Below, in pieces: positions 23,038-34,723 of a stretch of 64,000 nt of DNA. The first letter of the stretch is position 1. Each line of letters opens with the position of its first letter. The position numbers were made by a program, and so were the translations under genes. Under the pieces are notes generated by a model. The model had not been told where the DNA came from and did no database searches. It was given only the letters and a program-made list of their open reading frames with translations. The stretch covers positions 1-64,000 of the forward strand of contig VUYT01000020.1 in the NCBI GenBank assembly GCA_008802785.1. The letters are read 5' to 3'. This DNA is from Symmetrospora coprosmae. Taxonomy: Eukaryota > Basidiomycota > Cystobasidiomycetes > Symmetrosporaceae.

Positions 23038-26000
23038 ATGGCTAGCTCAAGGAGGAGGAATGGAGGTGGAAGCAGCACCGGCGCCGGCGGCAGCGGCATG
23101 ACAGCGACGAACAGCCTCAGCGACCGCCTCGGAGCACCAGCGCAGATTTGGGCACGAGGGCGGCTGCAGGCATGGGGTCGCTTCGTCGCGACGCACCAGA
23201 TCACGGTGCTCCTGCTCTGCTGCGTCGTCCTCTGCACTCTGACGTACCCCGTCCTGTCCGTCTACGCCTGGTCAGCTCGCTCGTCGTCCTCGGCCACATC
23301 CGACTTCTTCTCGTTCCTGCGCACCTCGAGCATACCCACCTGGGACCTGGTCGTGGGCGCAGACGGGAGCATCGCACGAAGCACGGCCCGCGACATCAAG
23401 CTGCCCTGGAAAGGTCTCGACGCCCTCGTCGTCAATGCAGAAGAGGCATGCTGGCAGCGGATACCAAAGTTCAGGGAGATCACCGTCCAGCAGCTCCTCG
23501 TCGGACTGGGCGCAGAGAGCAGGAGTGCTAGCGAGCATGGCGTGCTCGACCGTCGCGCCCTCCGCAGCGTGCACAAGCTCGAGCAGCGCCTGCATGAGCG
23601 CCTGCTCCTGCCCGCAAATGCAACCGCAAGGCCGTCTCTGACTTGCGCGAGGCTCGCTTCATCCGACGTGGAGGATGACAGCGGCAGCAGCAGAAGCGAA
23701 GGCCATCAAGCCGAGCGCTGCTTCTCGCTGTCGCCCATGGCCTACTGGAGCAACGACGAAAACGTCATGCTGTCCGACACATCCCTCATCGCTACCGTCA
23801 ATGGAGCAGGGCATGCACACTACAGACAGCTCCCTCTGCACCAGGACGACCTCTTTGTCGGCCGCGTGTACGCGGGCACGACGATGCGCAAGGCCGACTA
23901 TGCCGTCATCACCCTTTTCCTCCAAGAGGCGCCCTCTGCGGAGCAGATCAATGACTTGGTCGCACCGCTCGCCAAGGAGTTTGGGCTAGCTCTGGTGGAG
24001 AGGAGCAAGGCCGACTCGCGCGCAGTGATGAAGCACCGGAGCGATGTCAGGATCAGGGCAGATGCCTGGGAAGACATCTTCTTCTTTGCCGGGTATGCCA
24101 TCGTGCTCCTCTACATCTATCTCACCCTTCGCCGGCTTAACAGAGTGAGACAGTTCCACTTAATTGCCGGTTGGAAGGAGGGCGCAGGCTAATGTCCAAT
24201 CCACATAGGTCCACTCCAAATCAGGTCTGGTCGTCACTGGTGCTGTTCAGATGGTCGTCTCCGGCATGATGAGCATGAGCATCTGCGCGTTAGCCGGGTA
24301 CAAGATCAATCTGGGTAGGTCGGTCCCGAACCAGGACGTTCAGCCTGTCTCTGACTGCATTCTTTGACATTTGCAGTCCCCTGGAAGCTCATCCCCTTCC
24401 TGATCGTCGTCCTCGGAGTTGACAACATGTTTGTCCTGACCAATGCCGTGTCCAATACATCGCTCAACCTGCCCGTCCGCGAGCGCATCGCCGAAGGACT
24501 AGGGCAATCCGGCGTTAGCATCTTCGTCAACCTCGGCGTCGAGCTCCTCTCGCTTTGTATCCTCTACGTGGGCATACCGACGCGTGTCATCCGCGAGATG
24601 GTCGTCTTTGGCGCCATTGCGCTCGTGGTCGACTACGCCATGGAGATGACGTACTTTCTCACAGTACTCAGCATCGACATGCAGCGCCTCGAGCTGGCCG
24701 ACTTTCTGAGCCAGGGATTGCGGACAGAGAGCGAGCCTGTCAACGGCCACGAGAAGCAGTCCAGCAGCCGAAGCGGCAAGAGTGGGAGCATTGCTTCGTT
24801 CGCCGAGGGCTTCTTTCGCTCCATCAGAGAGCGACGAGCGAGAACCTACACTGCCATCTTTGTGAGTGCTTCCGACTTACGGTGGCTATCCTTGCGTGTC
24901 CTGAGGTTGGCATGCGTGCACTGTCCCTCCTGTCAGCTCGTCGGATCCAATTATCTCCTCTACCTCCTTTTCGGCCCCGAATACTTCGTTCCTGCTTTTT
25001 GCTCGAACCTCGACTTTGCCGAAGGGCCGCAAATCGATCGCACGCCTGGCGCACCCCAATCGCCAAGCGAGGCCTTCTGGCACCTGTTGGGTGCACGGCC
25101 GACAGAGCCTGTGCATATTCACGTTTCGACTCCAGCTGTGCTGCTATTCGACTCGCCCATGGCGCGGCAGGGCGTGACGAGCATGGCTCGCTTAGCGCAC
25201 AATGCAGCTTCGCTGTGGTCCTTCGTCAAATTCGTCGTCGTCCCCATTTCCATCACTACCGTCGCCCTCTACTTCGTCCTTGTGCAGCTGCTCAAGGGCA
25301 GCGAGCGTCTCAACAAATACGCAGACGAGCAGTCGCACGCCGCGACGCCCGACATCGAAGTCGAGGACGTCTACGATGAGCAGCAGAGAGCAGTGGCGGC
25401 CCTCATCGCTGAGGCTGGTATGCTCTCGTGTCTGACCATCGATTCGTATCGTGCCTCGGATGTGGAGCTCCTTGCATCTACCGCCGACGGCTTGGCCACA
25501 GCCTCCTGGGTCCCAGTGGAGCAATGCATCCGCCTCACATTCGCTACAGACCCAAGCAGCCCCAGCCTCCTGCCGCTGATCGGTGTTCTGCGACGCAGGG
25601 AGGTCCTTACGCATCTCTCCCTCAATGACCAAGCGACCTTCTGCGCCTTTTCCACAAACCAGAAGCGATTCCTGGCCTGGCCGCTCGTTCACAAAGCACT
25701 GCCCTTGGATCTCACATCGCTTGCTACGGCTGGCGGAGCGACGTCTGCCCCTACGCGTTCTAAAGTGTTGGCCATCTCTGCCGAGAAGATGCGCAGACAG
25801 GCCGCTGGATCGCCTCCGCTTCCCCGCACGGGCGCCTCTTCCCCTTTCCGCTTGCGCGCCGCCTTCTTCACTCTGCAGCAAGACGGTTCAGTCGTCCGCT
25901 GGGACTGCATCAAGCGGCAGAGCACGATCGTTGTCCCTGCCGCAGCTGGGGCCGAGAACGGCAAGACAGCCCTCTTGGAACATCCGGAGCTCCAGCAACC

Positions 26001-27393
26001 ACTCGTCACCCGCTCTTCTCAACCCGACAGACTGGAAATCTGGCGATGTGTAGACGGCGAATACGGGATCTGGCGGATCCTGACCTCTGCGCCGCAGTCC
26101 CCTGGCACGTCGACGGACTCGGTAACGAGCCAAGCGCTCATCCCGTCCGGCGATAGGCTCTCGATCGCTCTGGGCAGAAGCAGTGGAGCGATCGAGGTAT
26201 GGGATGTCCAGGATCAACTTCTGCTCTATTCCTCGAAAGACGACTCCGTCGCAATGCCAATAGCAGAGCGCCCGGTACAGCAGATCCGCCTGGTCAATAC
26301 AACAGGCTGCCGGTGTTCAGCCTGTGGTGTGCTGTTCAGTGAGAACATCACGGTCGTAGCGGGCACAAACTCGGATCTGGCCATAGTCCGTCTCTCGGCC
26401 GAGGTGTCTGGTCCCTGCGAGTGCGGCAGTAGTACCAGTCCCTCACTCAGCCCACAGCCTTCGATGAATAGCCTCAAGTCTGCACAAGCTGGGAATGGCA
26501 TGGTCTACTCTGGCTCATTCGGACAGCGCCGTTCACCCATCCGCAACGGTGGTTTAGATGATGCAAGCCATGCCAACAGCACCAGCAGCAGCACGACCCT
26601 CTCCTACCCGCTAAGTCCCCATGCTATGCGCCGTATGTCCCACGCGGCTAGCGATAGGAAGAAAGCGGCCGCGGAAGCGATGCAACAGGCGCACAGCGGG
26701 CCGCAACCTGCCCGCCCTACGTCTCCGACTACGACGAGAAACGGCGGACATGAACTCGTCTCGGGTCCTGTCGCAAGCGCATCTGCGTATGGTGCGCACT
26801 CCAGAGAGTCCTCTGCAGCCAATAGTCTTGGTGGCACCAGCATCAGCGAGAATGGGCATTCCCCCTCGATCCGGATCCCATGGAGGGCAGAGCACTTGGG
26901 CGCCATCAAGCTAGACTCGAGGGGAGCATGGAGTGCGCTGGGGTCAAGCGTGGTGGGCGTCCGGAGGGCCAAGCAAGCACGTGGTGCCGGTCTGCTTGCG
27001 CGCTGGGAGAGCTGGTCCTTTGCTCTGGACCAGGCGCCCTCGACATCCCTCGCTGCGGCGGTAGCGGTCGCTGGATACTCGCTCGACACGCTCGTTAGCA
27101 TGTCTTCAAGCGCCTTGACGCAGCCGTATGCGCAACTGCCGTTCGACCGGATCCGTCATTTTTACGTCACCCTGGACGGGAGCAAGGTCGTGACGGCCTT
27201 GGGTAATCTCGTCATCAGCAGTACGCCAGAGGACGTTCCTTCTGCGGGGCATCCTGCTGGTCACACGTCGTCGCAGCAGCCCATGGTAGGAGCGGTCTCG
27301 CTTTCGCCTGCTCGCACGACACATCGGAAGCCATCGCTGGCGTACCCTCCGCAGCCTCCACCCCCTTCTTCGTCGTTTCTCTCACCGCTGTGA
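23038..27393 (+). CDS. SCP1: SREBP cleavage-activating protein homologue (SCAP/Scp1)
   Basis: Sterol-sensing ER membrane protein that escorts SREBP-type transcription factors. Exons 23038-24144, 24209-24314, 24377-24861 and 24937-27393 give 1384 residues. Span 1 is near residues 52-76 (ITVLLLCCVVLCTLTYPVLS). A large lumenal loop follows. The sterol-sensing domain begins near 347 (IFFFAGYAIVLLYIYLTLRR) and continues through VVTGAVQMVVSGMMSMSICA and then IPFLIVVLGVDNMFVLTNAV, a hallmark SSD segment, plus ELLSLCILYVGIPTRVIREM. The C-terminal half is cytosolic with WD40-like blades (FTLQQDGSVVRWDCI, ALGRSSGAIEVWDVQDQ) interrupted by a Ser/Pro-rich insert. Patched/NPC1/HMG-CoA reductase share the SSD but lack these blades. 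PEX12 is divergent. Confidence 0.87.
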
Positions 27394-28154
27394 GCGAGCT
27401 TTGGAGCTTGCACTCGCAAAGATGGCGGTTGTCGTTCTTGAGATCTGTGCTGCGGGAGTGCTTTGTCCTTCTTTTGGTATGGCAGTCAGCAGATGTTGTT
27501 GTACTCGTATGCTCGTCCAACCAGAAGGCCAAATTGCAACCACTCTAGACTGGTCGCGCATCGCGCTGCCTTGCACAGTTTCTTCATGGTAGCCGACCCG
27601 GGCGTGAGCTATCCTCTGGTCGAAAGCAACTTGAAGCTCGCCCGCCAGCTCTCGCTCTGCCCGCATGACACGGCAGCACACCTGCCGAACGGACGCAACA
27701 AAGGTCGCCGCAAACAGCTGTCTCCGTCTCTGGGCTTGAAGCACGCGCAAGCTATCTTCTGGGCCAGCGGCCGGAGGCGGAGAAAGCCCCAAGAGGCAGC
27801 CCATCCGTCGTAGCGGCTGCGCAACCCGGCGCGCTCTGCAGCTGAGGACTGGCGAAGAGCTGCGCTGAAGCCAGTCGAGCATGAACAGGTGAGCGGACCT
27901 TGTGGTTACCAAGCCAACAAGCTTCTTCTTGCGGTACTGCACGGGCCCCCGTCGTTTGTTCAGTCATTCACACGCGGTCATCACCGTTTCGCGGAGACGG
28001 AGCTCCGTCGGCTAACAGGGACTTGTGCGGGAATCACAAAGAGCTGACGAAAGCCTGCTTCGCATTCCTCCTCCATGCACTTGCTTGCTCGCATCCACAT
28101 CGGCGTCAACTCACGCCTCTGCGCTCCTCCTCATCTTTTCGTTCGCTATACTGG
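27394..28154 (+). other. Intergenic region between the SCAP and CreC homologues
   Basis: A stretch of 761 bases with both flanking genes on the plus strand. The last 60 bases before the CreC start are pyrimidine-rich, fitting a 5' leader. A 186-codon minus-strand open frame at 27942-27382 has no recognisable motif and runs into the end of the SCAP gene. No RNA gene or repeat seen. Confidence 0.4.
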
Positions 28155-30769
28155 ATGGACCTGCTCCACCTCGGCCGACGTGGCTCTGCCTCTGCCGCGC
28201 CTGGCGTGACGGCTTCGGGCTCTGGCTCTGGCGCGGGTGCGAACAACGACGACCGCCATCCGTATCCGACGCCCTCAACCTCCGCCAGCTTCACAAGCCC
28301 GGAAGGCAGCTACGAGCTCGCGTATGAGGTCTCTCCGCCAGTGCCAGCGACCCCAGCCACGCCAGGGCTTGCAGGAGCAGGCAGCAACCCCGCCGCTGCC
28401 CTGGCGGCCTTGAATGCGAACCCAGAGCACATCCCGAGCTTGTGCGTCGTTTCAATACGGATTCCAGCTGCAGGCAGCGGAGGCAGCGGATCAGGCTCTG
28501 GCCTGCTCGGCCTCGGAGGGTCACAGCGGGGCAGGGCCAGGGAGGCATCCGTTTCACCCACAGGAGGGGCCGCCGCAGGAGGACTCGGCGCTGGGATTAC
28601 AGGACAGGAGTACGCTGGCGGTTTCAATGCATCTCACGATGACCAGGCGTCATCGTCGAATTCTGCCTCGTCATACGGCGGAGAAGCGAGCAACAGCTAT
28701 CCCTCCAATCTTCCCAGCCTGTCTCCAGGGCCACCGAGCAAGCGGAAAGCCCTCGTCTCGCTACCATCTATGCCTAGCTTGCCTTCCGTTGGTCTGCCTG
28801 GTCTGGGTGGAGGCGGTGCGAATCATAGCGCCAACGCTGCGAGCAACGCCACACACAAGGAGCAGAACGCGCCGACCAGCAAGCCGAAAAGCGCGTTCCG
28901 TGGGACGAGCTCGACCTTTGTGAAGGGCTATGAAGGACTGCCGCTGAGTTCAAGGGCGGATAAGCTCTGGCAAAGCGCAGAACCGCGGGATGTGACGCTT
29001 GCCGTCTCCACGGTGGGCAAATCTGTCCTGATAACGGATATCAGCCCGCGCGCCAAGTCGAGGGTAAGGAGAAGAGCGCAGTCGATTCGGCTAGTCACGC
29101 CTGCGAGGGCTGATTGATCATCTTATGCACTTTGCAGGACCCAATAGCTCGTCTATCATTCGCTGCTGCACCAACGAGCATCGCCATTAATCAGACAACG
29201 CTTTCGTCTGACCGGATAGATATCGTCGTTGGCTTCTCCACAGGCGACCTGCTGTGGATGGAGGTGTTTTCTGGGCGGTATACGCGGTACAACAAGGACG
29301 CCTCAACCCCGCCCTCGAATAACAAGGTCGTTGGATACGTGTCTTCTGCCGCAGTGAAGCGCTTGCAATGGCTAGCCGGGGACCAGGTCTTCGTGGCGGG
29401 TTTTGCCGATGGAAGCCTAGCGTTCTACGACAAGGACCGGGACGATCCGAGTGGCTTCACTCCCAGTCAAGGTCTAGCGCCATCTGCGGCGCCGACAGGG
29501 CAGCAGCCGTCGCTTCTTGCGCGGATGGACTCGCGCTTGGGCTTGGGCGTGGAAGGAAGTGCGCAAACGGCCGACCCATCCACGCCGGGCTCTTACCAGG
29601 AGGAACGGGATGGGATGAGCAAGGCAGGCAGCCGACGCTTAGCGTCGTATCGCGAAGCGGTGGAGGAGACAACGAGCGACATTGTCGTCACTATACCAGC
29701 TGCTAATAGCGAGAAGAAGACGGCTGGCAAGCTCAACCCGCTCGCGCACTGGAAAGTTAGCCGCAAGTCCATCACGGGTAAGTGGAAGTGCCGCGAGACA
29801 TGTGGAACGCGGTCTGATGGGAATGGTATGTCCTGCAATGTCCTGCAGACTTCGCTATCTCGCCCGATAGCGCTCACTGCGCGGTGGTCAGCGAAGACGG
29901 CTGTCTTCGGATTATTGACTGCAACTCTCAGCGACTGCTCGATACATTCCAGGCATACTTTGGCGCTCTGACGTGCGTAAGCTGGTCGCCAGATGGGCGG
30001 TTTGTGCTGGTGCGCCGAATCCGAGACTACATCTGGCATTCTGTTTGGCTTGACTAATCGGGCTTGCCTTAAATGCAGACTGGCGGACAAGACGACCTAG
30101 CATGTGTCTGGTCGCCTTTCGAACAACGCATAGTAGCACGCTGCGAAGGGCATTCCTCCTTCCTCACTGGGCTGTCGTTCGATGCCTGGCGCTGCGACAG
30201 CCGGACACAACGCTTTGCCAGCGTAAGCGAGGACTGCAAGTTGATTTTGTGGGATCTGTCGAGTGCTGCGCTGCAGCGGCCGAAAGGTCATCACCACCAT
30301 CACCATCACCACGGGCATCATGCGCCATCTCAGCAGGTGAGTTGTACACCGGATGCCTGGGCGTCCGTTGCGGCGATGAACTGACGTCGAAGGTCACTTT
30401 CCAGCATGGACCTTACGGTCGTCGCGCATCAGCAAGCTCGGCGCTCTCCCTTGTCCGCAAGAGGACCATCGAGTCCAACGCCAATCTGCCACTCGCATAC
30501 GGCGTTGAGCGGGAGGCGCCATTATGGCATCGTGCTCCGAACAGGAGCGAAGTGCCAGGCTTGCAGCCTGTAACGGTGCGTATCAGTATCACTGTCCTCT
30601 GTCTTCCCGGCGCCATCTGATGAGGTCTGATGGCGTTTCTTCGTACTCTCAGGTCAAGCAGATATCCTCGGAGCTGCTAGCTGGCATTGTCTTTACGTCG
30701 AATATGGTGGTGACGCTGTCCCGCGCATCGACGGTCAAAGTCTTTATGCGCCCTGAACAGCGGTTCTAG
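28155..30769 (+). CDS. creC: CreC/WDR20-type WD40 protein
   Basis: WD40 partner of a deubiquitinase (CreB/CreC in Aspergillus carbon catabolite repression; WDR20 with USP12/46 in animals). Exons 28155-29063, 29138-29777, 29849-30009, 30079-30336, 30405-30575 and 30653-30769 give 751 residues. A Gly/Ser/Ala-rich N-terminus precedes the family block SAFRGTSSTFVKGYEGLPL. Blades include DRIDIVVGFSTGDLLWMEVF with YTRYNKD, VFVAGFADGSLAFYDKDRDD, FAISPDSAHCAVVSEDGCLR, LTCVSWSPDGRF, TGGQDDLACVWSPFEQRIVA, and a last strand VVTLSRASTVKVFMRP. All are characteristic of CreC. A run of eight histidines follows the blade ending ILWDLSS. It converges on the SF3b p14 gene with a gap of 124 bases. Confidence 0.88.
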
Positions 30770-30893
30770 AGATCGTGCTCGAATGCAGCACATGTAGCCA
30801 TATTTCGCCAGAGCCAGGAGTATCGTACTGTTGTCAACATCGAAGCACTGGTACATGCGCACAGGCGGGGATCTACTGCTGGTGTCAAAGCTG

Positions 30894-31690
30894 TCATGCG
30901 CTTTCCTCGTCCTTGATGCCTAGGGAGAGGGCAGAAGCCGTATTGCTGGCGTCGTCAGCAGGAGGAGGGCGAGTCACCTGAGACGCAGTCGACGCACTGT
31001 GAGCCTCCTTGCGTGCCTGGAGCTCCGCTTCCCGCCGTGCCAGATCTGCCTTTACTCCAGTCTTGCTCGAGGCGTGGTAGAGGACTGACGATGTGGCGAA
31101 GGCGGCGAGAAGTCAGTCAATGCGCTTGGATTGTGGCAGCGAGCTCCTTTCAGACCTGCACTCACCAACGAGATACCGGTCCTGCAAGTGGAAACCGTTC
31201 AAATTGTCGAAGGCGTTTTTGGCCTGAGAGTGTGAGTACGCAGTGGACGGAGGTCAGCGGACGGGTCTCGAGCAGGTCGAGCACGACTTAGGGCGCTCCT
31301 CACATCGTAGATATCCTCGTAGACGACGTACGCCGTTCCTCGTGTCTTTGCGCCGTTCCCTATCCGAATCTGGCGGATGCCGCCATACCGTCCAAAGAGC
31401 TCGTACACTGCAAGCCAAAGCAGCGTCAGGATGCGACGACAACAGCAGGACCAACAGGTGCCTGCACTCACGGTCCTCTCCTTTCGTCTTGAATGACAAG
31501 TTCTTGACGTATCTGCACGCAAGCTGACTGTCAGCTGGAGCGCCTTGCAGCCGCAGCCATCCGAAAGAGACCTCTCACAGGATCCTGTTGACGTCTGGGG
31601 GTATTTTCGACTGTGTGCGCGCATTAGCAGGGCATCCTGAATGTGCAGCAAGCATCTTGCACTCACGCTGGATGACCGTGCTAACGACAT
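30894..31690 (-). CDS. SF3B6: Splicing factor 3b subunit p14 (SF3B6)
   Basis: Small RRM protein of U2 snRNP that sits near the branch-point adenosine. Exons 31690-31667, 31610-31579, 31512-31472, 31407-31304, 31223-31166 and 31084-30894 give 149 residues from six exons, the first three being 24, 32 and 41 bases. The RRM reads ILYVKNLSF (RNP2, itself split by an intron), then [16 protein letters not shown], and [20 protein letters not shown] (RNP1), then [18 protein letters not shown]. These match SF3B14/p14 almost throughout. The C-terminal 50 residues are an acidic, Ala/Ser-rich tail longer than in animal p14. Nuclear. Confidence 0.93.
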
Positions 31691-32365
31691 GTTGAGGTGG
31701 ATGGCTGATTGCAGAGGAGCTGGCGTTGTGCAGCGTACCGCTCCGCAAGGCAGGGGGCGTTCCTCTCGCTCTTCAGGATCAGGACCACTCTTCCGAGCTT
31801 CATCGAATGCGACTGCAGACACAGGATCCTTGCGACATTGCAGGAGGGCGGCAATTGGATGTCACAGCAGTGCGAGCTCACCTTGGGCTGGCCTCTCCCA
31901 GCGCTCGAATATCGCCTCGAGGCTGTCTGACCGTCCTCGCCCTGCTCGCCACTCACGCTGTGCACACGCGCAATACAAGGGACTCTCGCTGGATCGCCCA
32001 GCCCATCGCTTGCTTTTTGACGCAGCCGACTTAGAGGGCCAGCTCCGCCAGCTCTCCCTGTCGCGGCTGTGCTGCTCTGGACCAGGCTTTGCGGAGTCTG
32101 CTGGACTGGTGGCGGCAGCTGATCTCGCTGCGTGAAGCTGAAGCACGATGAGACAAGTCGTGGCGGTGCTCCTCTCATCCCTGTCCCTTATCGGCCTCCA
32201 ACCCCTGCGTCTGCGTCTGCGTCCGCCTGCCATCTGCCGGATACTCTCCCTTCCACTCTCACCAAAGACGCCATCCCTCCTTCGGCGAAAGCTACAACTC
32301 CCGGTACGGGGACCAGACACTCTGCATATAGCACAACATCCCGCCTCTCTCCTATACCAACGGCT
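31691..32365. promoter_or_regulatory. Divergent intergenic region between SF3B6 and orphan paralogue A
   Basis: About 675 bases lie between the divergent starts. The open frame of paralogue A extends upstream in frame to an ATG at 32132, so part of this interval may be coding if that earlier start is used. No TATA box recognised. Confidence 0.4.
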
Positions 32366-33204
32366 ATGAATCGAGGAAGAGCGTCCAGCACCTCTGCCGA
32401 CCGCACTGGCGGGCACAAGAAGGATAATGCCCGCTCGGTGTCCGCTCCGCCCGCGCCGCCGAGCTTCCGCGTCAGCAGAGGCAGAGGCACAGGCAAACTT
32501 CGGACTCGGCTAGACTTGCATGGTCTCAAGATCATCGAGTATAGTCTCGTTGGGTCTGAAGCCGCAGGGGGCATTTGGGAGATCCTGCAGGCGAAGGACG
32601 CGAGGCTCGGTAATACCCGCAGCATCATCGAGCTCTACGCGCGTATCGACTTCGCCAAGAACCCCTCTCCACTGATATTGGCTAAGCGCATGCTCGCGAG
32701 AGGACAAGTGGTTCCTTTTACCTTCGGGTACACCCAGAAGCCGAAAGCCCCGGGTGTTTTGGATCCGCGTGTCGCCATCGAAATTTCCGCCGAGATTTTC
32801 TACAATGGCCGCGCCACATACGCAATATGCGTGGAACACCAGGAAGTCGCCTTACAGTGCGATCAGGACTTTACACTCGTCAACAAAGTGATGTCCGCCA
32901 TTCGCGAAGGGAAGAAGGGAGAAGCCGCCACCTGGCTGCTTCGACGCGAGGCACCTATCCCTGTACATATCAGCTATTTCGGTTCGCGGCTCGAGAACCT
33001 GGATCTGGACATGACGACTGTCAATCGCCAATACCGTAATTACCTTTCGCAGCCTTCGATCTCGTTTACTCCGCCCCCGGGGGCATGCGGAATGTCAACG
33101 CTGGCTTCGAACTGCGCTTGCAAGCCCCACGTATGTTGCAGTCAGCAGCGTACAGTCGTGCTTTTGGCCTCAAACGCATCTGGAACACCTTCGCTAGTCA
33201 CTGA
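32366..33204 (+). CDS. Orphan protein, paralogue A (frame break near the 3' end)
   Basis: No known family recognised. It is clearly related to the next gene: LAKRMLARGQVVPFTFGYTQ aligns with LAWSQIKKGGKVPILFKYSK in paralogue B, and AIREGKKGEAATWLLRREAP with AVNEGKEGEEATALLTQEGS. Both start with M-x-RGR and a disordered Ser/Pro/Arg-rich N-terminus. The start at 32366 was chosen because it matches B; an in-frame ATG at 32132 would add 78 disordered residues. The frame in use reads past the conserved end into unrelated sequence to 33286, while the homologous ending (LQAPRMLQSAAYSRAFGLKR, stop at 33202-33204) is in another frame. The switch falls at CCCCCGGGGG, 33074-33083. This could be a real mutation or a single-base sequence error. 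No signal peptide or membrane span. Confidence 0.65.
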
Positions 33205-33751
33205 AGGCAGACGAGTGGGACGGCTACCGTCGCTGTGGTCTGTGCCAAGGAAAGCATACGGGGCCGAAAGATCCGCTGCTCGTTAATGGAAACCACTTAC
33301 GAGAGTCCCCTTGTCCTCGAGATCTCGTGCTGTGCTGTATACTACCACTCTGCCGCCATGCTGTCTGTACGGAAATCGCCTCTGTCCCGAACGCGCAAAG
33401 AGATGGTGCAGCCGTGAACCGTTCCTGCGCACTGGACTAAGGTGCTACATAAGTCACTACGGCGATGACACGAGTAGCTATGGGGGCTGCAATGACGCCG
33501 GGCCCGGTAACGGTCGCGCCGGTGACCAGACTCCCTTTGATATCGCCGCAGATGGACTCCCATTGCTGAGCTTGCAGGCTGGCGCAAACGAGGCGGTGAT
33601 GCCAGCTCGCACTCTCGCTCTCTTTTCCTGCCTCCCGCTCCCGCTCGCCCTTGCCGTCCTCCGTCTCTGCCCTGCTCATCTTCGTATTCATACGCCGCTC
33701 ATATCCAGTCCCGTCAAACTCGCTCAAAGCAGCCATTACAGTCACCCAAGC
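33205..33751 (+). other. Spacer between orphan paralogues A and B
   Basis: These 547 bases separate the two related genes. The upstream open frame that runs into paralogue B has no similarity to paralogue A and is likely noncoding leader. A pyrimidine-rich segment at 33610-33665 precedes the B start. Nothing else found. Confidence 0.4.
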
Positions 33752-34723
33752 ATGGTTCGCGGACGATCTCCCTCGCAGTCCGTCCACTCGAAGCGTGTCC
33801 AGCCTCGCGGCGGCAGCGCTCCTGCTGCGCCCCGCGGGCCTGGCCCATCACCCAACCCGGCTGCTGCTGGCCATCGACCGCGTGGGGCTTCCGCTGCGCC
33901 GGCCGTACCATCTGCCGATCGATCTATCCCTACACTCAGGAGCAGCATCCAACCTCCTGATGGTCATTATCAGGGCACACTACACAAGGTTCCCGGTATC
34001 GGGCGATACACTGTCGACTACACGGTGCCTGGCGAACACCACACGAGGCAAATATTGTGGAAGGACGTATGGCACGATGCGTTACTCGGGAACGTTGTTG
34101 CTATCCCACAGCTACTTCAACGACTGGATGACGCCGGGCCCGCCTCTCCACTGAATCTGGCTTGGTCGCAAATCAAGAAAGGCGGCAAAGTGCCGATCCT
34201 CTTCAAATATTCCAAAGTGCGCGGGGTGTTCAACGCACAGACTCGCTTCGTCGTATCCGCCGATCTGCGGCTCGCGACCATGAGCCAGGGTAGGCAACGG
34301 CTCAACCTCAAAGTGGGCAAGCAAGTGGTCGCCTCCCTGGAAGGCAGAAGACTTCCGTACACGCTAGATTCAAAACGTGTCGTTGGTCTCGAACGAGACG
34401 GCGAGAAGCTGGTTCAGTCGTTCTTCAAGGCAGTCAATGAGGGCAAAGAGGGCGAGGAGGCGACCGCACTCCTGACGCAGGAGGGATCTCTTCCCGTGAC
34501 GGCCACCTTTCTCGAAAGCAACCTTTGCCACCTGGCGGTCGATAGAAGGCGCACGAACCTGCAATACGGATCAAACCTTATCAGGTTGGCCTCAGTGCGG
34601 TCGAACGCATATGGAAACACTCAGACCGTGTCTCACTTACCACGAATCCTGTACACAGCGCCGAAGGCTTTCACCTTGGCGCGGATTCGTCAGACATTCG
34701 CCGGTACCAGTACCGCACAGTAG
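33752..34723 (+). CDS. Orphan protein, paralogue B
   Basis: Intronless, 323 residues, no recognised family. The first 70 residues are disordered, basic and Pro/Ala/Ser-rich (MVRGRSPSQSVHSKRVQPRG). The rest looks like an alpha/beta domain with a predicted beta-rich part (GIGRYTVDYTVPGEHHTRQI, KVPILFKYSKVRG, RFVVSADLRLATM) and a helix with charged repeats (LVQSFFKAVNEGKEGEEATA). The closing segment PRILYTAPKAFTLARIRQTF matches the out-of-frame end of paralogue A. There are no cysteine pairs, signal peptide or membrane span, so it is probably cytosolic or nuclear. Full-length similarity to A suggests a tandem duplication followed by strong divergence. The longer frame from 33311 was rejected because only the part from 33752 matches paralogue A. 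Confidence 0.7.
   Translation: MVRGRSPSQSVHSKRVQPRGGSAPAAPRGPGPSPNPAAAGHRPRGASAAPAVPSADRSIPTLRSSIQPPDGHYQGTLHKVPGIGRYTVDYTVPGEHHTRQILWKDVWHDALLGNVVAIPQLLQRLDDAGPASPLNLAWSQIKKGGKVPILFKYSKVRGVFNAQTRFVVSADLRLATMSQGRQRLNLKVGKQVVASLEGRRLPYTLDSKRVVGLERDGEKLVQSFFKAVNEGKEGEEATALLTQEGSLPVTATFLESNLCHLAVDRRRTNLQYGSNLIRLASVRSNAYGNTQTVSHLPRILYTAPKAFTLARIRQTFAGTSTAQ

Noticed and set aside
27382-27942. 186-codon minus-strand open frame after the SCAP gene
   Set aside because: Arg/Ala/Gln-rich, no domain, no splice-supported extension, and it overlaps the SCAP 3' end; left as intergenic.
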